Counted from the stretch's first letter, positions 7,639 to 16,117 are shown. The stretch is DNA of 24,491 bases from Dehalococcoidia bacterium (GCA_018700215.1 JABIST010000274.1:1-24491); one strand, 5' to 3'. Made by a program: numbers and translations. Notes: generated by a model not told the origin, from the letters alone.

Positions 7639-8457
7639 ATGCGAACACCAACTCTGATCCTGGCCTCACTCGCCGTCCTCCTCATCGCCACCGGCTGCGT
7701 AGAAGCGAACCGCGTCGTCACGAACACTCAAGGTCCCGTCTCCCCTGGCGAAAACAAGCTGCACAAGGTCTCGTGGCAGTCCGACCTCTACGAACCGCAG
7801 CGCTCCGGCGGCCGCCACGCCTACATCACCGACTGCTTCAATCAGGCGATCGAGGGCCAGCCACTGCCCGATGCCTGCGTCACTCGCGCGGTACTGCTGG
7901 AGGAGACCGGCGCCTTCCGGCGTAGCTCCAACATCGCTTCGCTCCTGATGTTCGCGGTCCTCGGTGGGCTGCTCTGGTACTCCCGTCGCCACATCGCCTA
8001 CCTGCCGCCACAGGAGCAGATCGTCGCACCCGCGTCGGAGTCCGCCTCCAGTGGCCTCGCCGGCACCCGCAGCGCCGCCAGCCGCCTGCTCGTGACAGGC
8101 GAATCCGCCCGCGACTCCCACGCTGAGGCCTGGACGGGGCGCAGCGACCTCAAACGCCCGGGCGCTATCGGCCTGATCTTCGGACTCACCGTCACCGTCA
8201 TTGCGGTGGCGGTCTTCGGATTCGGCACCGGCATCGAGTGGGCCTTCGTCACCTCTGCAGTGATCGGCTTCTTCGTCGGTTCCGTCTACCTCGCCACATT
8301 CCTCGCCATGATCCCCGTCCGCATCCAGTTGGACCCGCTCTACCAGCGCCTCGGCTTCTTCGGCGGCGTCGCCGGCGGGATGTTCGGCCTCGGCGTCCTC
8401 GCCATGTGGCAGCACCTCTGGTTCTTCCAGTGGAACGGCGTCACCTGGCCGTTCTGA
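7639..8457 (+). CDS. Unrecognised membrane protein with lipoprotein-like N-terminus
   Basis: I do not recognise this 272-residue protein. Residues 1-20 form a signal peptide ending in LIATGC, an acceptable though imperfect lipobox with Cys20. A roughly 80-residue polar region follows with two further Cys (about 66 and 80). A membrane segment occurs near 100-113, then a Ser/Ala-rich cytoplasmic-type linker (about 128-172). Three hydrophobic segments follow near 176-198, 201-226 and 238-257. The protein ends WFFQWNGVTWPF, rich in aromatic residues. The frame is open further upstream to 7288, but that part has no signal sequence and overlaps the hydratase gene on the other strand. The ATG at 7639 is supported by the signal peptide and an upstream TAGCAT box. 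The neighbours give no functional clue. Confidence 0.75.
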   Translation: MRTPTLILASLAVLLIATGCVEANRVVTNTQGPVSPGENKLHKVSWQSDLYEPQRSGGRHAYITDCFNQAIEGQPLPDACVTRAVLLEETGAFRRSSNIASLLMFAVLGGLLWYSRRHIAYLPPQEQIVAPASESASSGLAGTRSAASRLLVTGESARDSHAEAWTGRSDLKRPGAIGLIFGLTVTVIAVAVFGFGTGIEWAFVTSAVIGFFVGSVYLATFLAMIPVRIQLDPLYQRLGFFGGVAGGMFGLGVLAMWQHLWFFQWNGVTWPF

Positions 8458-8564
8458 CCCGTCTCATCCCGGCAACGTATGACGGTGAGCACATTGTGAG
8501 TGGTGCTGAGCCGTGAAACCCTACGATAGATCTCAAGAGTCGGGTTAGACGACCGATAGTTTCA

Positions 8565-8583
8565 TCGTGGGAATCGCCCACGA
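8565..8583 (+). other. First of two hairpins upstream of the globin gene
   Basis: TCGTGGG at 8565-8571 and CCCACGA at 8577-8583 form a perfect 7 bp stem with a five-base loop. It lies in the 187-base gap before the globin gene, downstream of TAGACG and GATAGT stretches that could be -10 boxes. Confidence 0.4.
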
Positions 8584-8599
8584 CCAGTACTCGGATACT

Positions 8600-8618
8600 C
8601 GGAGCCGCCCCGGCTCCG
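8600..8618 (+). other. Second hairpin upstream of the globin gene
   Basis: CGGAGCCG at 8600-8607 and CGGCTCCG at 8611-8618 form a perfect 8 bp GC-rich stem with a CCC loop. It ends 26 bases before the globin ATG. No T run follows, so it is not a standard terminator. It could shape the 5' untranslated region. Confidence 0.45.
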
Positions 8619-8644
8619 GCCGTCACCGCTAACGAGAGATCGCC

Positions 8645-9064
8645 ATGACCGTCCCCAACGACCCCGGCCTCCTGCTCCGCGCCGTCGACGTACTGGCTGG
8701 CCCACGCACCGAGATGGCCGCCGACTTCTACCGCCGCCTCCTTGAGCGCCACCCACAACTGAAGTCTTACTTCGAGCACAGCGACTCCGCCGCACTCGAG
8801 CGTATGTTCGTCACCGCGCTCCGCTCGATGATGATGGCCGCCAGCTCACCAGCCGAGTTCGCCCAACAGGTGGACCAGCTCACCGAGCGACACCAGCCGC
8901 GGAATATCAAACCCGAGTACTTCGAACTCTTCACGGAAGTCCTGCTCGAAACCCTCGCCGACTACGGTGGCGACGCCTGGACTCCCGAGGTGGAAGCAGC
9001 CTGGCGCGCCGTCGCCACCCAGACCGCCGGTGCCCTCAGCGCCGGCTCCAGCTCCGCCGCCTAG
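8645..9064 (+). CDS. Single-domain globin (flavohaemoglobin-like haem domain)
   Basis: The 139-residue protein is one globin domain with no reductase part. The B-helix region FYRRLLERHPQLKSYFE (28-44) has the Tyr expected near B10. LTERHQPRNIKPEYFELF (79-96) supplies the proximal haem ligand His83 followed by the KPEYF pattern typical of bacterial globins. WTPEVEAAW (112-120) is the conserved start of the H helix. Such proteins bind oxygen or nitric oxide; the actual ligand and role cannot be deduced. The start ATG at 8645 follows a GAGAG-type site. The gene is convergent with the alpha/beta hydrolase, with only four bases between stops. Confidence 0.88.
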   Translation: MTVPNDPGLLLRAVDVLAGPRTEMAADFYRRLLERHPQLKSYFEHSDSAALERMFVTALRSMMMAASSPAEFAQQVDQLTERHQPRNIKPEYFELFTEVLLETLADYGGDAWTPEVEAAWRAVATQTAGALSAGSSSAA

Positions 9065-9068
9065 CCCG

Positions 9069-9950
9069 CTACGCCGACTCGATACGCTCGAGGCACTCCG
9101 CCAGCACCGCCGCCGCGCGCTCCGGCTCTTCCAGCGGGAAGAAGTGCCCCGTCCCAGCCTTCTGCCGGTCCCACCCCTGCTCGAACCGCGACGCCAGCTC
9201 CGGCGCAGTCGCCGAAGGTCCGAGGCCCGGCGGATCGCCCCCTACCCGGTCCCGCGCCCGCACCACCCACACCGGCGCCGCAATCGACTCGATGGCCGCG
9301 TCCAGCCGCGCCTGCACTCGCTGATCCCCCCGCGCCGCGTAGACCGCCGCCTCCACCGCCGGCGGACAGGCCAGCTCCAGCGACTCGCCCGCCATCGAAG
9401 GCATCAGACCGCCCTCGCAGTAGTCACGCAGGACCGCGTCGTCCCAGTTCGCGAAGGTCGCCCGCCCTCGAAACGACTCGAACATCTCCTCCGCCGACGC
9501 CCACGAGTTGCGCCGACGCATCACCGGCTGCTCGCTTGCCGACGGCACATCCGACTCATCGCGCCCACCTCGAGGTCCAATCGTCGGATCGAACAGCACC
9601 AGCCCCACCACCGCCTCCGGCGCCATCGATTCCAGCTCCGCCGCCGCCAACACCGCCGAGTGCGCACCCATCGAGTGCCCGGCGATCACCACCCGCTCCA
9701 GTCCGAGGGAGAGCACCGTCTCCACCAGATCGTCCGCGAACACGTCCCACGGCAACCGCTCCGGAAACGCCTCCCCCTCCGGCCAGCGCGACCGCCCGTG
9801 CCCTCGAAGGTCTGGAGCGAGGACGCTTCGGTCACCCGGCAACGCCTCGATCAGTCGTGCGAAGACGCGCCCGTGCAGGCCGGTGGCGTGCACCAGCAGG
9901 ATCGGCGCGGCAGCGGAGACGGCAAGGTACTCGTGGGTTTCGAGGATCAT
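9069..9950 (-). CDS. Alpha/beta-fold hydrolase
   Basis: The 293-residue product has the alpha/beta hydrolase order: LLVHATGLHGRVF (18-30, oxyanion region), VLAPDLRGHGRS (43-54), and the nucleophile elbow GHSMG with Ser93. VLFDPTI carries a possible acid at D121, and GTGHFFPLEEPE carries His269. A cap region rich in Arg, Trp and Glu lies between about 125 and 220. Substrates range from esters to epoxides and haloalkanes in this superfamily and cannot be chosen from sequence. The start ATG at 9950 has GAGGGG about nine bases upstream. It follows the regulator gene at 10060 on the same strand after 109 bases, but no functional link is evident. Confidence 0.88.
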   Translation of the reverse strand: MILETHEYLAVSAAAPILLVHATGLHGRVFARLIEALPGDRSVLAPDLRGHGRSRWPEGEAFPERLPWDVFADDLVETVLSLGLERVVIAGHSMGAHSAVLAAAELESMAPEAVVGLVLFDPTIGPRGGRDESDVPSASEQPVMRRRNSWASAEEMFESFRGRATFANWDDAVLRDYCEGGLMPSMAGESLELACPPAVEAAVYAARGDQRVQARLDAAIESIAAPVWVVRARDRVGGDPPGLGPSATAPELASRFEQGWDRQKAGTGHFFPLEEPERAAAVLAECLERIESA

Positions 9951-10059
9951 TGGTGTCGCCCCTCAGGTGTTGGATCGACGCGCCATCGTGACGCGGGCAC
10001 TCGGCCGTCGTTAGCAGGCGGGACGATACAGGCAGTCGGGGGTGGGCTCTAGCAGTCGA

Positions 10060-11829
10060 CTAGACCGGCGCTCCACCCAGAACATCTCTCGCTGCAACGA
10101 GGTCGCGCTCGTCGTAGCCTTCGGTGAAAGCCTGATAGACGGTCGCCAGTTCATCGCTCCCGTCAGGAGTGAGTCCCAGCTCCCGACGTAGCGTCACCAA
10201 CCTAGTCGATGCGGTGAGCACGGTGAGGTGGAAGCCTGCGGCCCCGGCGGCTTCGATCACCTCCAGGTAGAGCGTCTCCGCTGTCTCCAGGTCGGGTTCG
10301 GGCAGCATCCTCAGGATGTCGGCCTTGAGCACCCTGAGATCGGGTGGAGCCGTATCTGGCGATCCGGTCGCAGCGACTGCCTCATCCAACAGCTCGATCG
10401 CCCGATCGGGTTCGCCGGCCATGGCATGCACGGCACTGCGCAGCATCAGGATGAACGGCCAGAACACCGAGGGTGGCGTGAGTCCCTGGTAGAGGTCGAC
10501 CGCGGCTTCAGTCAGGGCCAGGCCCTCGTCGGCCTTCCCCAGGCCGGAGATGGCCACTCCTTCCAACAGCTTGGCCAGCGTGGCCCAGAGCGGATAGTCG
10601 TTGGCATCCGAGATCTCCGCTAGCTCACGTGCGTTCTCTAAACACTCCGCAAAACGGCCCCGGTTAATCGCGATGAGCCCGCTGTGATAAAGGGCGTAGG
10701 CGATGCTGAATGGATGATCGATCGCCCGGGCCAACTCGAGAGCTTCGTTGATCCGGGAGACGCCACGCTCCAATGCTCCGCACTGCCAGAGCATCAGCCC
10801 GGAGGCGGTACGGGCAAGAACCCCGCTGTTCGGTCCCAGTCGGAAGCGATTGGAGATCGGCGCCTTCAGCTCGAACAGCTCGATCGCCCGATCTAAATTG
10901 GCGAGGCTCACCCCGACGTCGGCGAACAGCATGGCTGCACCGATGACGTAGTGCCCCTCAGCCAGGATCGACTGATCCCCCTGCTGCTCGCCGAGCTCGA
11001 CCAGCTGCTTCCCAATCCCAGCGGCAGCATCGGGATTCGCGGTTTGGACGTAGTAGCTGGCGAGGGCGCGCAGCACCGGGAACTTCTGCGCAGGCGTGTC
11101 GCTTGTCTCCGAGAGTTCCAGCGCTCGCGTGAAGGCCTCCTCCACCTCGACGTTGTAGCCGCCGACCGCCATCAACGCGCGGGCAAGACTGATGCGGAGG
11201 GTCAGCTCCTCAGCCGCTAGCTCGGGCGACGGTTCCGAGATGGCCAGCACCCCCAACATGTCTCGCGTCAGCTCAATTGCCGCGTGGTACCAACCCTTCA
11301 CCTCGTGGAGCGCCCAGAGACCGTCGATCAGGTTGAAGAGCTGCTCGAGATCGCCGCGATCGACCCAGAATCGCCACGCCGTTCGCAAGTTGTCGAGTTC
11401 AGATTCGAGATCTCTCAGGGCGGAATCCCGCTCCGAGCTGTGGAGACGGTCCTGAAGCTCCAGGGCAAAACTGCAGAAGTGGTGTGCGTGGGCCTCCCGT
11501 ACTGCCTGGTCACGGTCCGGCGTGTCAGCCAGCCGCTCCGAGGCGTACTCCCTGATCATCCGCAACATCGAGAAGCGCTGCGAACCGCCGTCTTCACGGC
11601 TCTGGACCAGGCTCTTGTCCACCAGTGAGGAGAGCGGGTCCAGGACGAACATTGAACCCACCGACGCAGCCACCACCGACTCGAGTGCTGACAGATTCGC
11701 CGAGGAGAACACGGACATCACCCCGAGGAGGTCGCGTTCCGTGTCGTCAAGCAGCTCGTAGCTCCAGCCGATCGCTCCCCACAGCGTGCGCTGCCGATCT
11801 GGTAGATCGCGGCCCCCGGCACCCAGCAC
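10060..11829 (-). CDS. TPR-containing C-terminal half of a frameshifted cyclase-NTPase-TPR regulator
   Basis: From a GTG at 11829 this frame encodes 589 residues. Its first block, GGRDLPDRQRTLWGAIGWSYELL, is the segment that in related AfsR/cyclase-type regulators directly follows the winged part of the NTPase domain. It therefore continues the upstream ORF (11718-13097) rather than starting a new protein. A winged-helix-like region with LSSLVDKSLVQ and LRMIREYASERL follows. The rest, from about residue 110 on, is helical and consistent with a long array of TPR-type repeats used for ligand or protein binding. No C-terminal DNA-binding domain is seen. The GTG lies inside the heptamer repeat and has no separate promoter, so independent translation is possible but not supported. 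Joining both parts would give about 1007 residues. Confidence 0.8.
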   Translation of the reverse strand: MLGAGGRDLPDRQRTLWGAIGWSYELLDDTERDLLGVMSVFSSANLSALESVVAASVGSMFVLDPLSSLVDKSLVQSREDGGSQRFSMLRMIREYASERLADTPDRDQAVREAHAHHFCSFALELQDRLHSSERDSALRDLESELDNLRTAWRFWVDRGDLEQLFNLIDGLWALHEVKGWYHAAIELTRDMLGVLAISEPSPELAAEELTLRISLARALMAVGGYNVEVEEAFTRALELSETSDTPAQKFPVLRALASYYVQTANPDAAAGIGKQLVELGEQQGDQSILAEGHYVIGAAMLFADVGVSLANLDRAIELFELKAPISNRFRLGPNSGVLARTASGLMLWQCGALERGVSRINEALELARAIDHPFSIAYALYHSGLIAINRGRFAECLENARELAEISDANDYPLWATLAKLLEGVAISGLGKADEGLALTEAAVDLYQGLTPPSVFWPFILMLRSAVHAMAGEPDRAIELLDEAVAATGSPDTAPPDLRVLKADILRMLPEPDLETAETLYLEVIEAAGAAGFHLTVLTASTRLVTLRRELGLTPDGSDELATVYQAFTEGYDERDLVAARDVLGGAPV

Positions 11830-13097
11830 CCAGCACCCAGCACATCGAGTCGATCCTTGAGGCGCACGAGGAGGTCCGCGGGAGTGAACAGGTTGAGACG
11901 TGCCGCCGCCAACTCGATCGCCAGCGGAAGGCCATCGAGGCGTATGCAGATCTCAGCGACATTCGGGGCATTGCCGTCGCTGAGGGCGAAATCCGACCGG
12001 ACCGTTCGGGCGCGCTCCACGAAGAACTGGACGGCCTCGGACTCGGCAATCGCACCGGTCGACGCACTGACTACGGGCAGTGAGAGCGGTGGGACGGGAA
12101 ACACCTGCTCGGCCCGGACTCGAAGCGTCTCCCGACTCGTAACCAGGATCTTCAATTCAGGTGCGTCTTGCAGGAGATCCGAGACGCCCGTAGCGGCGGC
12201 CATCACCTGCTCGAGGTTGTCGAGGACGAGCAGCATCTGGCGATCATGCAGACGCGTCTTGAGCGTCTGGAGCGCGTGTCCGCTTCCCGACACGGGAAGA
12301 TCAAGGGCGCGGACCACCGCTTCGAACGCCGCTTCCGGTTCGCCCTCGGCGGATAGGTCGACGAAGAAAACCCCATCTCGGTACCAGTCCGACAGGTCCG
12401 CTGCGACCTGAAGCGCGAGACGCGTCTTCCCGGCCCCGCCGGGTCCCGTGATCGTCAGCAACCTCGTGGTGGGAGAGCCCATCATCGTCTTGATCGCTGT
12501 GAGTTCGTTGCTCCTCCCCACAAACTCAGTCGTCTGCAACGGAAGATTGTTCGACCGGGAGCTGAGGGTTCTCAACTCTGGGAAGTCAGTGTTCAGGTTC
12601 TCACTGACCAGCTGGTAGAGGTGTTCGGGTCGCGTCAGATCCTTGAGCTGATGCGAGCCAAGATCGCGTAGTGTCGCCCCGGCAGGGAGCGCGTCTGCCG
12701 TGAGCGCGGTCACGGCTTCGGACAGCAACACCTGCCCCCCATGACCAGCTGCCATAATCCGAGCGGCTCGGTTCATCGCAGGTCCGAAGTAATCGCCGTC
12801 GCGGTTCTCGGTCTCGCCAGCGTGCACACCCACTCGCACTCGAATCGGGTCGGTCGTCCCCCACTGCTCAGCGATCAGCGATTCCTGAATCCGAAGCGCT
12901 GCGACGACCGCTCGGCTCGCCGACTCGAAGATCGCGATGAACCCATCGCCAGTCGTCTTGAGAACCTGGCCGTCTGCCTGCCCGATCGCGTCCGCGAGGA
13001 TCTGGTCATGGCGGGCCAATGCGGGTGCCATCGCCTCTGGATGCTCCTCCCAGAGGCGGGTGCTCCCCTCGATATCCGTGAACAGGATCGTCTGCAT
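11718..13097 (-). CDS. Class III nucleotidyl cyclase plus NTPase domain, N-terminal half of a frameshifted regulator
   Basis: Residues 1-165 are a class III adenylate/guanylate cyclase domain: FTDIEGST with metal-type D8, TTGDGF with D51, and NRAAR with N109 and R113 at transition-state positions. A STAND/NB-ARC-type NTPase domain follows, with EFVGR (191-195), Walker A GPGGAGKT (218-225), Walker B LLVLDN (289-294) and GLPLA (389-393). Up to about residue 422 the protein follows its family. After the heptamer repeat the frame departs into unconserved sequence and stops at 11718. The natural continuation is in the other frame (10060-11829). The cyclase residues look intact, so it could make a cyclic nucleotide, possibly controlled by the TPR part. 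The ATG at 13097 follows a TACCAT box by seven bases, suggesting a leaderless mRNA. Confidence 0.88.
   Translation of the reverse strand: MQTILFTDIEGSTRLWEEHPEAMAPALARHDQILADAIGQADGQVLKTTGDGFIAIFESASRAVVAALRIQESLIAEQWGTTDPIRVRVGVHAGETENRDGDYFGPAMNRAARIMAAGHGGQVLLSEAVTALTADALPAGATLRDLGSHQLKDLTRPEHLYQLVSENLNTDFPELRTLSSRSNNLPLQTTEFVGRSNELTAIKTMMGSPTTRLLTITGPGGAGKTRLALQVAADLSDWYRDGVFFVDLSAEGEPEAAFEAVVRALDLPVSGSGHALQTLKTRLHDRQMLLVLDNLEQVMAAATGVSDLLQDAPELKILVTSRETLRVRAEQVFPVPPLSLPVVSASTGAIAESEAVQFFVERARTVRSDFALSDGNAPNVAEICIRLDGLPLAIELAAARLNLFTPADLLVRLKDRLDVLGAGCWVPGAAIYQIGSARCGERSAGATSCLTTRNATSSG
11819..11843 (-). repeat. Heptanucleotide tandem repeat at the frameshift of the regulator gene
   Basis: On the plus strand the unit GCACCCA occurs three times in a row (11819-11839) plus the partial copy GCAC (11840-11843). 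Read in the coding direction, the three-unit array shifts translation out of the conserved frame. An array of one or four units (any number equal to 1 modulo 3) would keep the cyclase-NTPase part in frame with the TPR part. Confidence 0.9.
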
Positions 13098-13104
13098 GCC
13101 CCGG

Positions 13105-13110
13105 ATGGTA
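13105..13110 (-). promoter_or_regulatory. Putative -10 box for a leaderless regulator mRNA
   Basis: The minus strand reads TACCAT, followed by seven bases and the ATG at 13097. The box lies in the 26-base gap behind the acyl-CoA ligase gene, so the regulator would have its own promoter reaching back into the ligase coding region. Confidence 0.4.
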
Positions 13111-13123
13111 GGGCGAGTTGGTT

Positions 13124-14614
13124 CTACGACAACTCCCGCTTAAGAATCTTCCCCGTCGGACCCTTCGGCAACGTGTCCAGGAAGCCCACCGTCCGAGGGT
13201 ATTTGTACGCCGCCACGTGCTCGCGCGTGTAGGCGATCACCTCTGCCTCGGTCAGCTCCTGGCCTTCCGCCACCACGATGACGGCGCGGACCTCTTCGCC
13301 GTACTCCTCGTGCGGGACGCCGATCACGGCGGCCTCTGTGATCGCCGGGTGCGCGTAGAGCACCTCTTCGATTTCGCGCGGGTACACGTTGTAGCCGCCG
13401 CGGATGATCATGTCCTTCACCCGGTCCACGATGCTGAACCAGCCTTCCGGGTTGCGGATGCCGATGTCGCCGGAGTGGAACCAGCCGTTCTTCATCGTCT
13501 CGGCATTGGCCTCGGGGCGCTTCCAGTAGCCCTTCATGATGTTGTGACCACGGATGCAGATCTCGCCGCGTTCGCCGTCTTCAACCTCGTTGTCGTCTTC
13601 GTCCATGATCGCCATCTCGACACCCCACACCGGGTAGCCGATCGAGCCGGCGTTCCGAGGCTTGTGGGGCACGTTGAAGCTGGCCACCGGCGAGGTCTCG
13701 GAGAGGCCGTAGCCCTCCAGGATCTCCACCGGGAAGCGCTCCTCGAACGCCTTCATCACCTCCACAGGCATCGCCGCGCCACCCACCAGCGCGTAGCGCA
13801 GGCTGGACACGTCGTAGCTGTCGCCGTCCGGGTAGTGCAGCAGGCCGAAGTACATCGTCGGCACACCGGCAAACATCGTCACCCCGTGCTTCTGGATCAG
13901 TCCGAACGCATCCTCCGGCGTGAAGCGAGGCAGTAGCACCACCGTGCCACCCGTCGCCAGCGTTGCGTTCATCACCACCGTCTGGCCGAAGGTGTGGAAC
14001 AGCGGCAACGTCGCCAGCGACACATCGTCGCCCTGCAGCGGAATCAGCCGAGGTACCACGTCCACCGAGTTCACGAACACGTTGCTGTGACTCAGCTCCG
14101 CGCCCTTCGCCCGGCCCGTTGTGCCGCTGGTGTACAGAATCACCGCCGTGTCATCGGCGCCTGTCGGGTGCAGCCGCTCAATCGGCTCGCCCGCTGCCAT
14201 GTCCATCAACGACCTGCCGTCGGTGCCTTCCGCCCACACCACATCGACACCGGCTGCCGAGGCGCCCGCCTTCGCGCTCGCCTCGAACATCGGGTGCCCA
14301 ATCAGCAGCTTCGATTCGGAGTCTTCCAGGTGGTACTGCACCTCTTCGCCGGTCAGCAGCACGTTCAGCGGCACCACCGTCATCCCGGCGTACAGAATTC
14401 CGAAGTAGGAGAGCGGGAACTGCGGCACGTTCGGCTGCATCACGGAGACCTTGTCGCCCGGCTGCAGGCCCAGATCCAGTAGCCCCTGCGCGATGCCCTG
14501 CGCACCCCGATGCAGCTCCGCGTAGCTGATGCTCAGCTCGCCGATGATCATCGCCGGATGGTCACCCCGCTCCGAAGCCGTCCCCATCAGAATCGTTCCC
14601 AGATTGAGTGACAT
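13124..14614 (-). CDS. Fatty-acyl-CoA ligase (AMP-forming)
   Basis: The 496-residue protein is an ANL-superfamily acyl-CoA synthetase that would activate a carboxylic acid with ATP and CoA. The adenylation P-loop YTSGTTGRAKG is at 161-171, the GYGLSET motif at 301-307 and GWFHSGD with D383 at 377-383. The hinge DRVKDMIIRGGYNVYP follows from D397, and the catalytic Lys is K489 in GPTGKILKREL. The length fits medium- or long-chain FadD-like ligases; the chain length is not readable. The start ATG at 14614 has GAGGGGG five bases upstream. It is divergent from the FAD oxidoreductase gene; the 247-base gap between them should hold both promoters. Activated acids could feed the hydratase/CoA-transferase pair at 5475-7528, but that link is conjecture. 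Confidence 0.93.
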   Translation of the reverse strand: MSLNLGTILMGTASERGDHPAMIIGELSISYAELHRGAQGIAQGLLDLGLQPGDKVSVMQPNVPQFPLSYFGILYAGMTVVPLNVLLTGEEVQYHLEDSESKLLIGHPMFEASAKAGASAAGVDVVWAEGTDGRSLMDMAAGEPIERLHPTGADDTAVILYTSGTTGRAKGAELSHSNVFVNSVDVVPRLIPLQGDDVSLATLPLFHTFGQTVVMNATLATGGTVVLLPRFTPEDAFGLIQKHGVTMFAGVPTMYFGLLHYPDGDSYDVSSLRYALVGGAAMPVEVMKAFEERFPVEILEGYGLSETSPVASFNVPHKPRNAGSIGYPVWGVEMAIMDEDDNEVEDGERGEICIRGHNIMKGYWKRPEANAETMKNGWFHSGDIGIRNPEGWFSIVDRVKDMIIRGGYNVYPREIEEVLYAHPAITEAAVIGVPHEEYGEEVRAVIVVAEGQELTEAEVIAYTREHVAAYKYPRTVGFLDTLPKGPTGKILKRELS

Positions 14615-14816
14615 CGAAACCCCCTCGCGCGTTTGTTCCTGATGCGCGACGAACCACCTCGAACGTCGCCAAAACGCGCCCGCAGTCTACGCCCGCACAG
14701 GTCGAGCGAGCGTGAAACACGCCACAGGTTCATCACGAACGCACCACCGCCTACACTGCGCGAAACCGGTCATGCAACTGTGACCTCACCACGCGTCGGC
14801 GCCCTACCTGGCGCGA

Positions 14817-14822
14817 TATAGT
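14817..14822 (+). promoter_or_regulatory. Putative -10 box of the FAD oxidoreductase gene
   Basis: TATAGT occurs 40 bases before the ATG at 14862, a typical distance for a gene with a normal ribosome-binding site. A GAGG lies between. No good -35 element is visible. The remainder of the divergent gap 14615-14861 shows nothing I can assign. Confidence 0.4.
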
Positions 14823-14861
14823 CACGCCTCATCCGCGCCCAACAGCAGCGAGGCGAACCGC

Positions 14862-16076
14862 ATGCCCTTCGACCAGCATTACGACCTCGCCATTGTCGGC
14901 GGCGGCCTCGCCGGCTCCGCCCTCGCGATCGCGATGGCCCGAGGCGGCTCCAACGTCCTCCTGATCGAACGCGACGCCGAGTACCGCGACCGCGTGCGCG
15001 GCGAGTGGCTCGCCCCCTGGGGCGTCACCGACGTCCGCAAGCTCGATCTACTCGATGTCTTCGAGGCCGCCGGCGCCCACATCCTGCCCGCCATCGCCGG
15101 ACGCGCCGGTCGCCCACTCCACGAAGAGACTCCCGAAGGCGACCTCGCCCGCACCTTCTTTCACCCCGCGGTCCAGCAAGCCCTAATCGAAGCTGCCGAG
15201 GCCGCCGGCGCCACCGTCGCCCGCCCCGCCCGAGTCCGCGAGGTCACGCCCGCCTCGGACGGCGCGAACCCCTCGCTCCGCTTCGACCACGACGGCGACT
15301 CCCACGAGGTGACGGCGAGTCTGATCGTCGGAGCGGACGGTCGCACGTCGCTGGTTCGCACCGCCCTCGACCATGAACCGGTCGAGCACCGCTCGGAGCG
15401 CATGCTCACGGGCGTCCGCCTCGCCGGCGTCGAGGGCGACCCGGAGATGGGCTACCTCATCGTCAGCCCGGAACCCGGCGGCCTCACCGCCCTCTTCCCC
15501 CAGGGCGATGGCCACGCCCGCGTCTACCTCTTCACCCACGAAGCCGATGCCAGCGCCTACCGCGGCGACGAAGGCCTGAAGCATTTCATCGATGGCATCG
15601 TCGAAATCGGCCTCCCCGCCGAAGTCGTCGCCAACGCCACCGCCGCCGGTCCGCTCGCCGCCTTCTCCGCCTCCGACTCCTGGATACCCCACCCACACGG
15701 CAACGGCCTCGTCCTGATCGGCGATGCCGCCGGCATGAGCGACCCCACCTGGGGCATGGGCATGGCGCTGCTCTTCCGCGACGCCCGAGTCCTCTCCGAA
15801 GCGCTTCGGGCGACCGATGACTGGCCCGCCGCCCTCGATCAGTACACCACCGAGCGCGCCCAGTATTTCGAAGCAGTCCTCACCGCCGAGGACTGGCTCT
15901 CTGAGCTGTTGCTCGCCCCCGGCGACGAGGCTCGCCAGCGCGCGCGCCACGCCCAGCACCTCTGGGGCACCGATCCACCTCGGGCGATCGACCTGCCCGG
16001 CCTCGGGCCGGACAACGATCTCTCGGGGGAGGCGCGCGTCCGATTCTTCGGCGAAGACGTGCCAATCGAGGCATAA
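14862..16076 (+). CDS. FAD-dependent oxidoreductase, group A monooxygenase-like
   Basis: The 404-residue protein has the p-hydroxybenzoate-hydroxylase-type FAD fold. The dinucleotide-binding VGGGLAGSALA is at 12-22, with E36 at the end of strand two for ribose binding. The DG motif GADGRTSLVR is at 157-166, and the GD motif LIGDAAGMSDPTWGMGMAL is at 285-303. Members hydroxylate or epoxidise organic substrates or reduce isoprenoid chains using NAD(P)H and FAD; the substrate is not evident. The length is normal and there is no membrane segment. The start is preceded by GAGG with nine bases to the ATG. The PAC2 gene begins 53 bases downstream with its own promoter-like box, so the two may be separate transcripts. 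Confidence 0.9.
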   Translation: MPFDQHYDLAIVGGGLAGSALAIAMARGGSNVLLIERDAEYRDRVRGEWLAPWGVTDVRKLDLLDVFEAAGAHILPAIAGRAGRPLHEETPEGDLARTFFHPAVQQALIEAAEAAGATVARPARVREVTPASDGANPSLRFDHDGDSHEVTASLIVGADGRTSLVRTALDHEPVEHRSERMLTGVRLAGVEGDPEMGYLIVSPEPGGLTALFPQGDGHARVYLFTHEADASAYRGDEGLKHFIDGIVEIGLPAEVVANATAAGPLAAFSASDSWIPHPHGNGLVLIGDAAGMSDPTWGMGMALLFRDARVLSEALRATDDWPAALDQYTTERAQYFEAVLTAEDWLSELLLAPGDEARQRARHAQHLWGTDPPRAIDLPGLGPDNDLSGEARVRFFGEDVPIEA

Positions 16077-16117
16077 CTGTCAGACCCGTCCGAAGGACCT
16101 CCAACCGCCGAAGACGG

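Noticed and set aside
11819..11843. CRISPR-like repeat
   Set aside because: Units are seven bases long, directly adjacent and inside a coding region, with no spacers.
13118..13936. A 272-codon plus-strand open frame opposite the acyl-CoA ligase
   Set aside because: It is His- and Arg-rich antisense sequence. The minus-strand frame carries all ANL ligase motifs.
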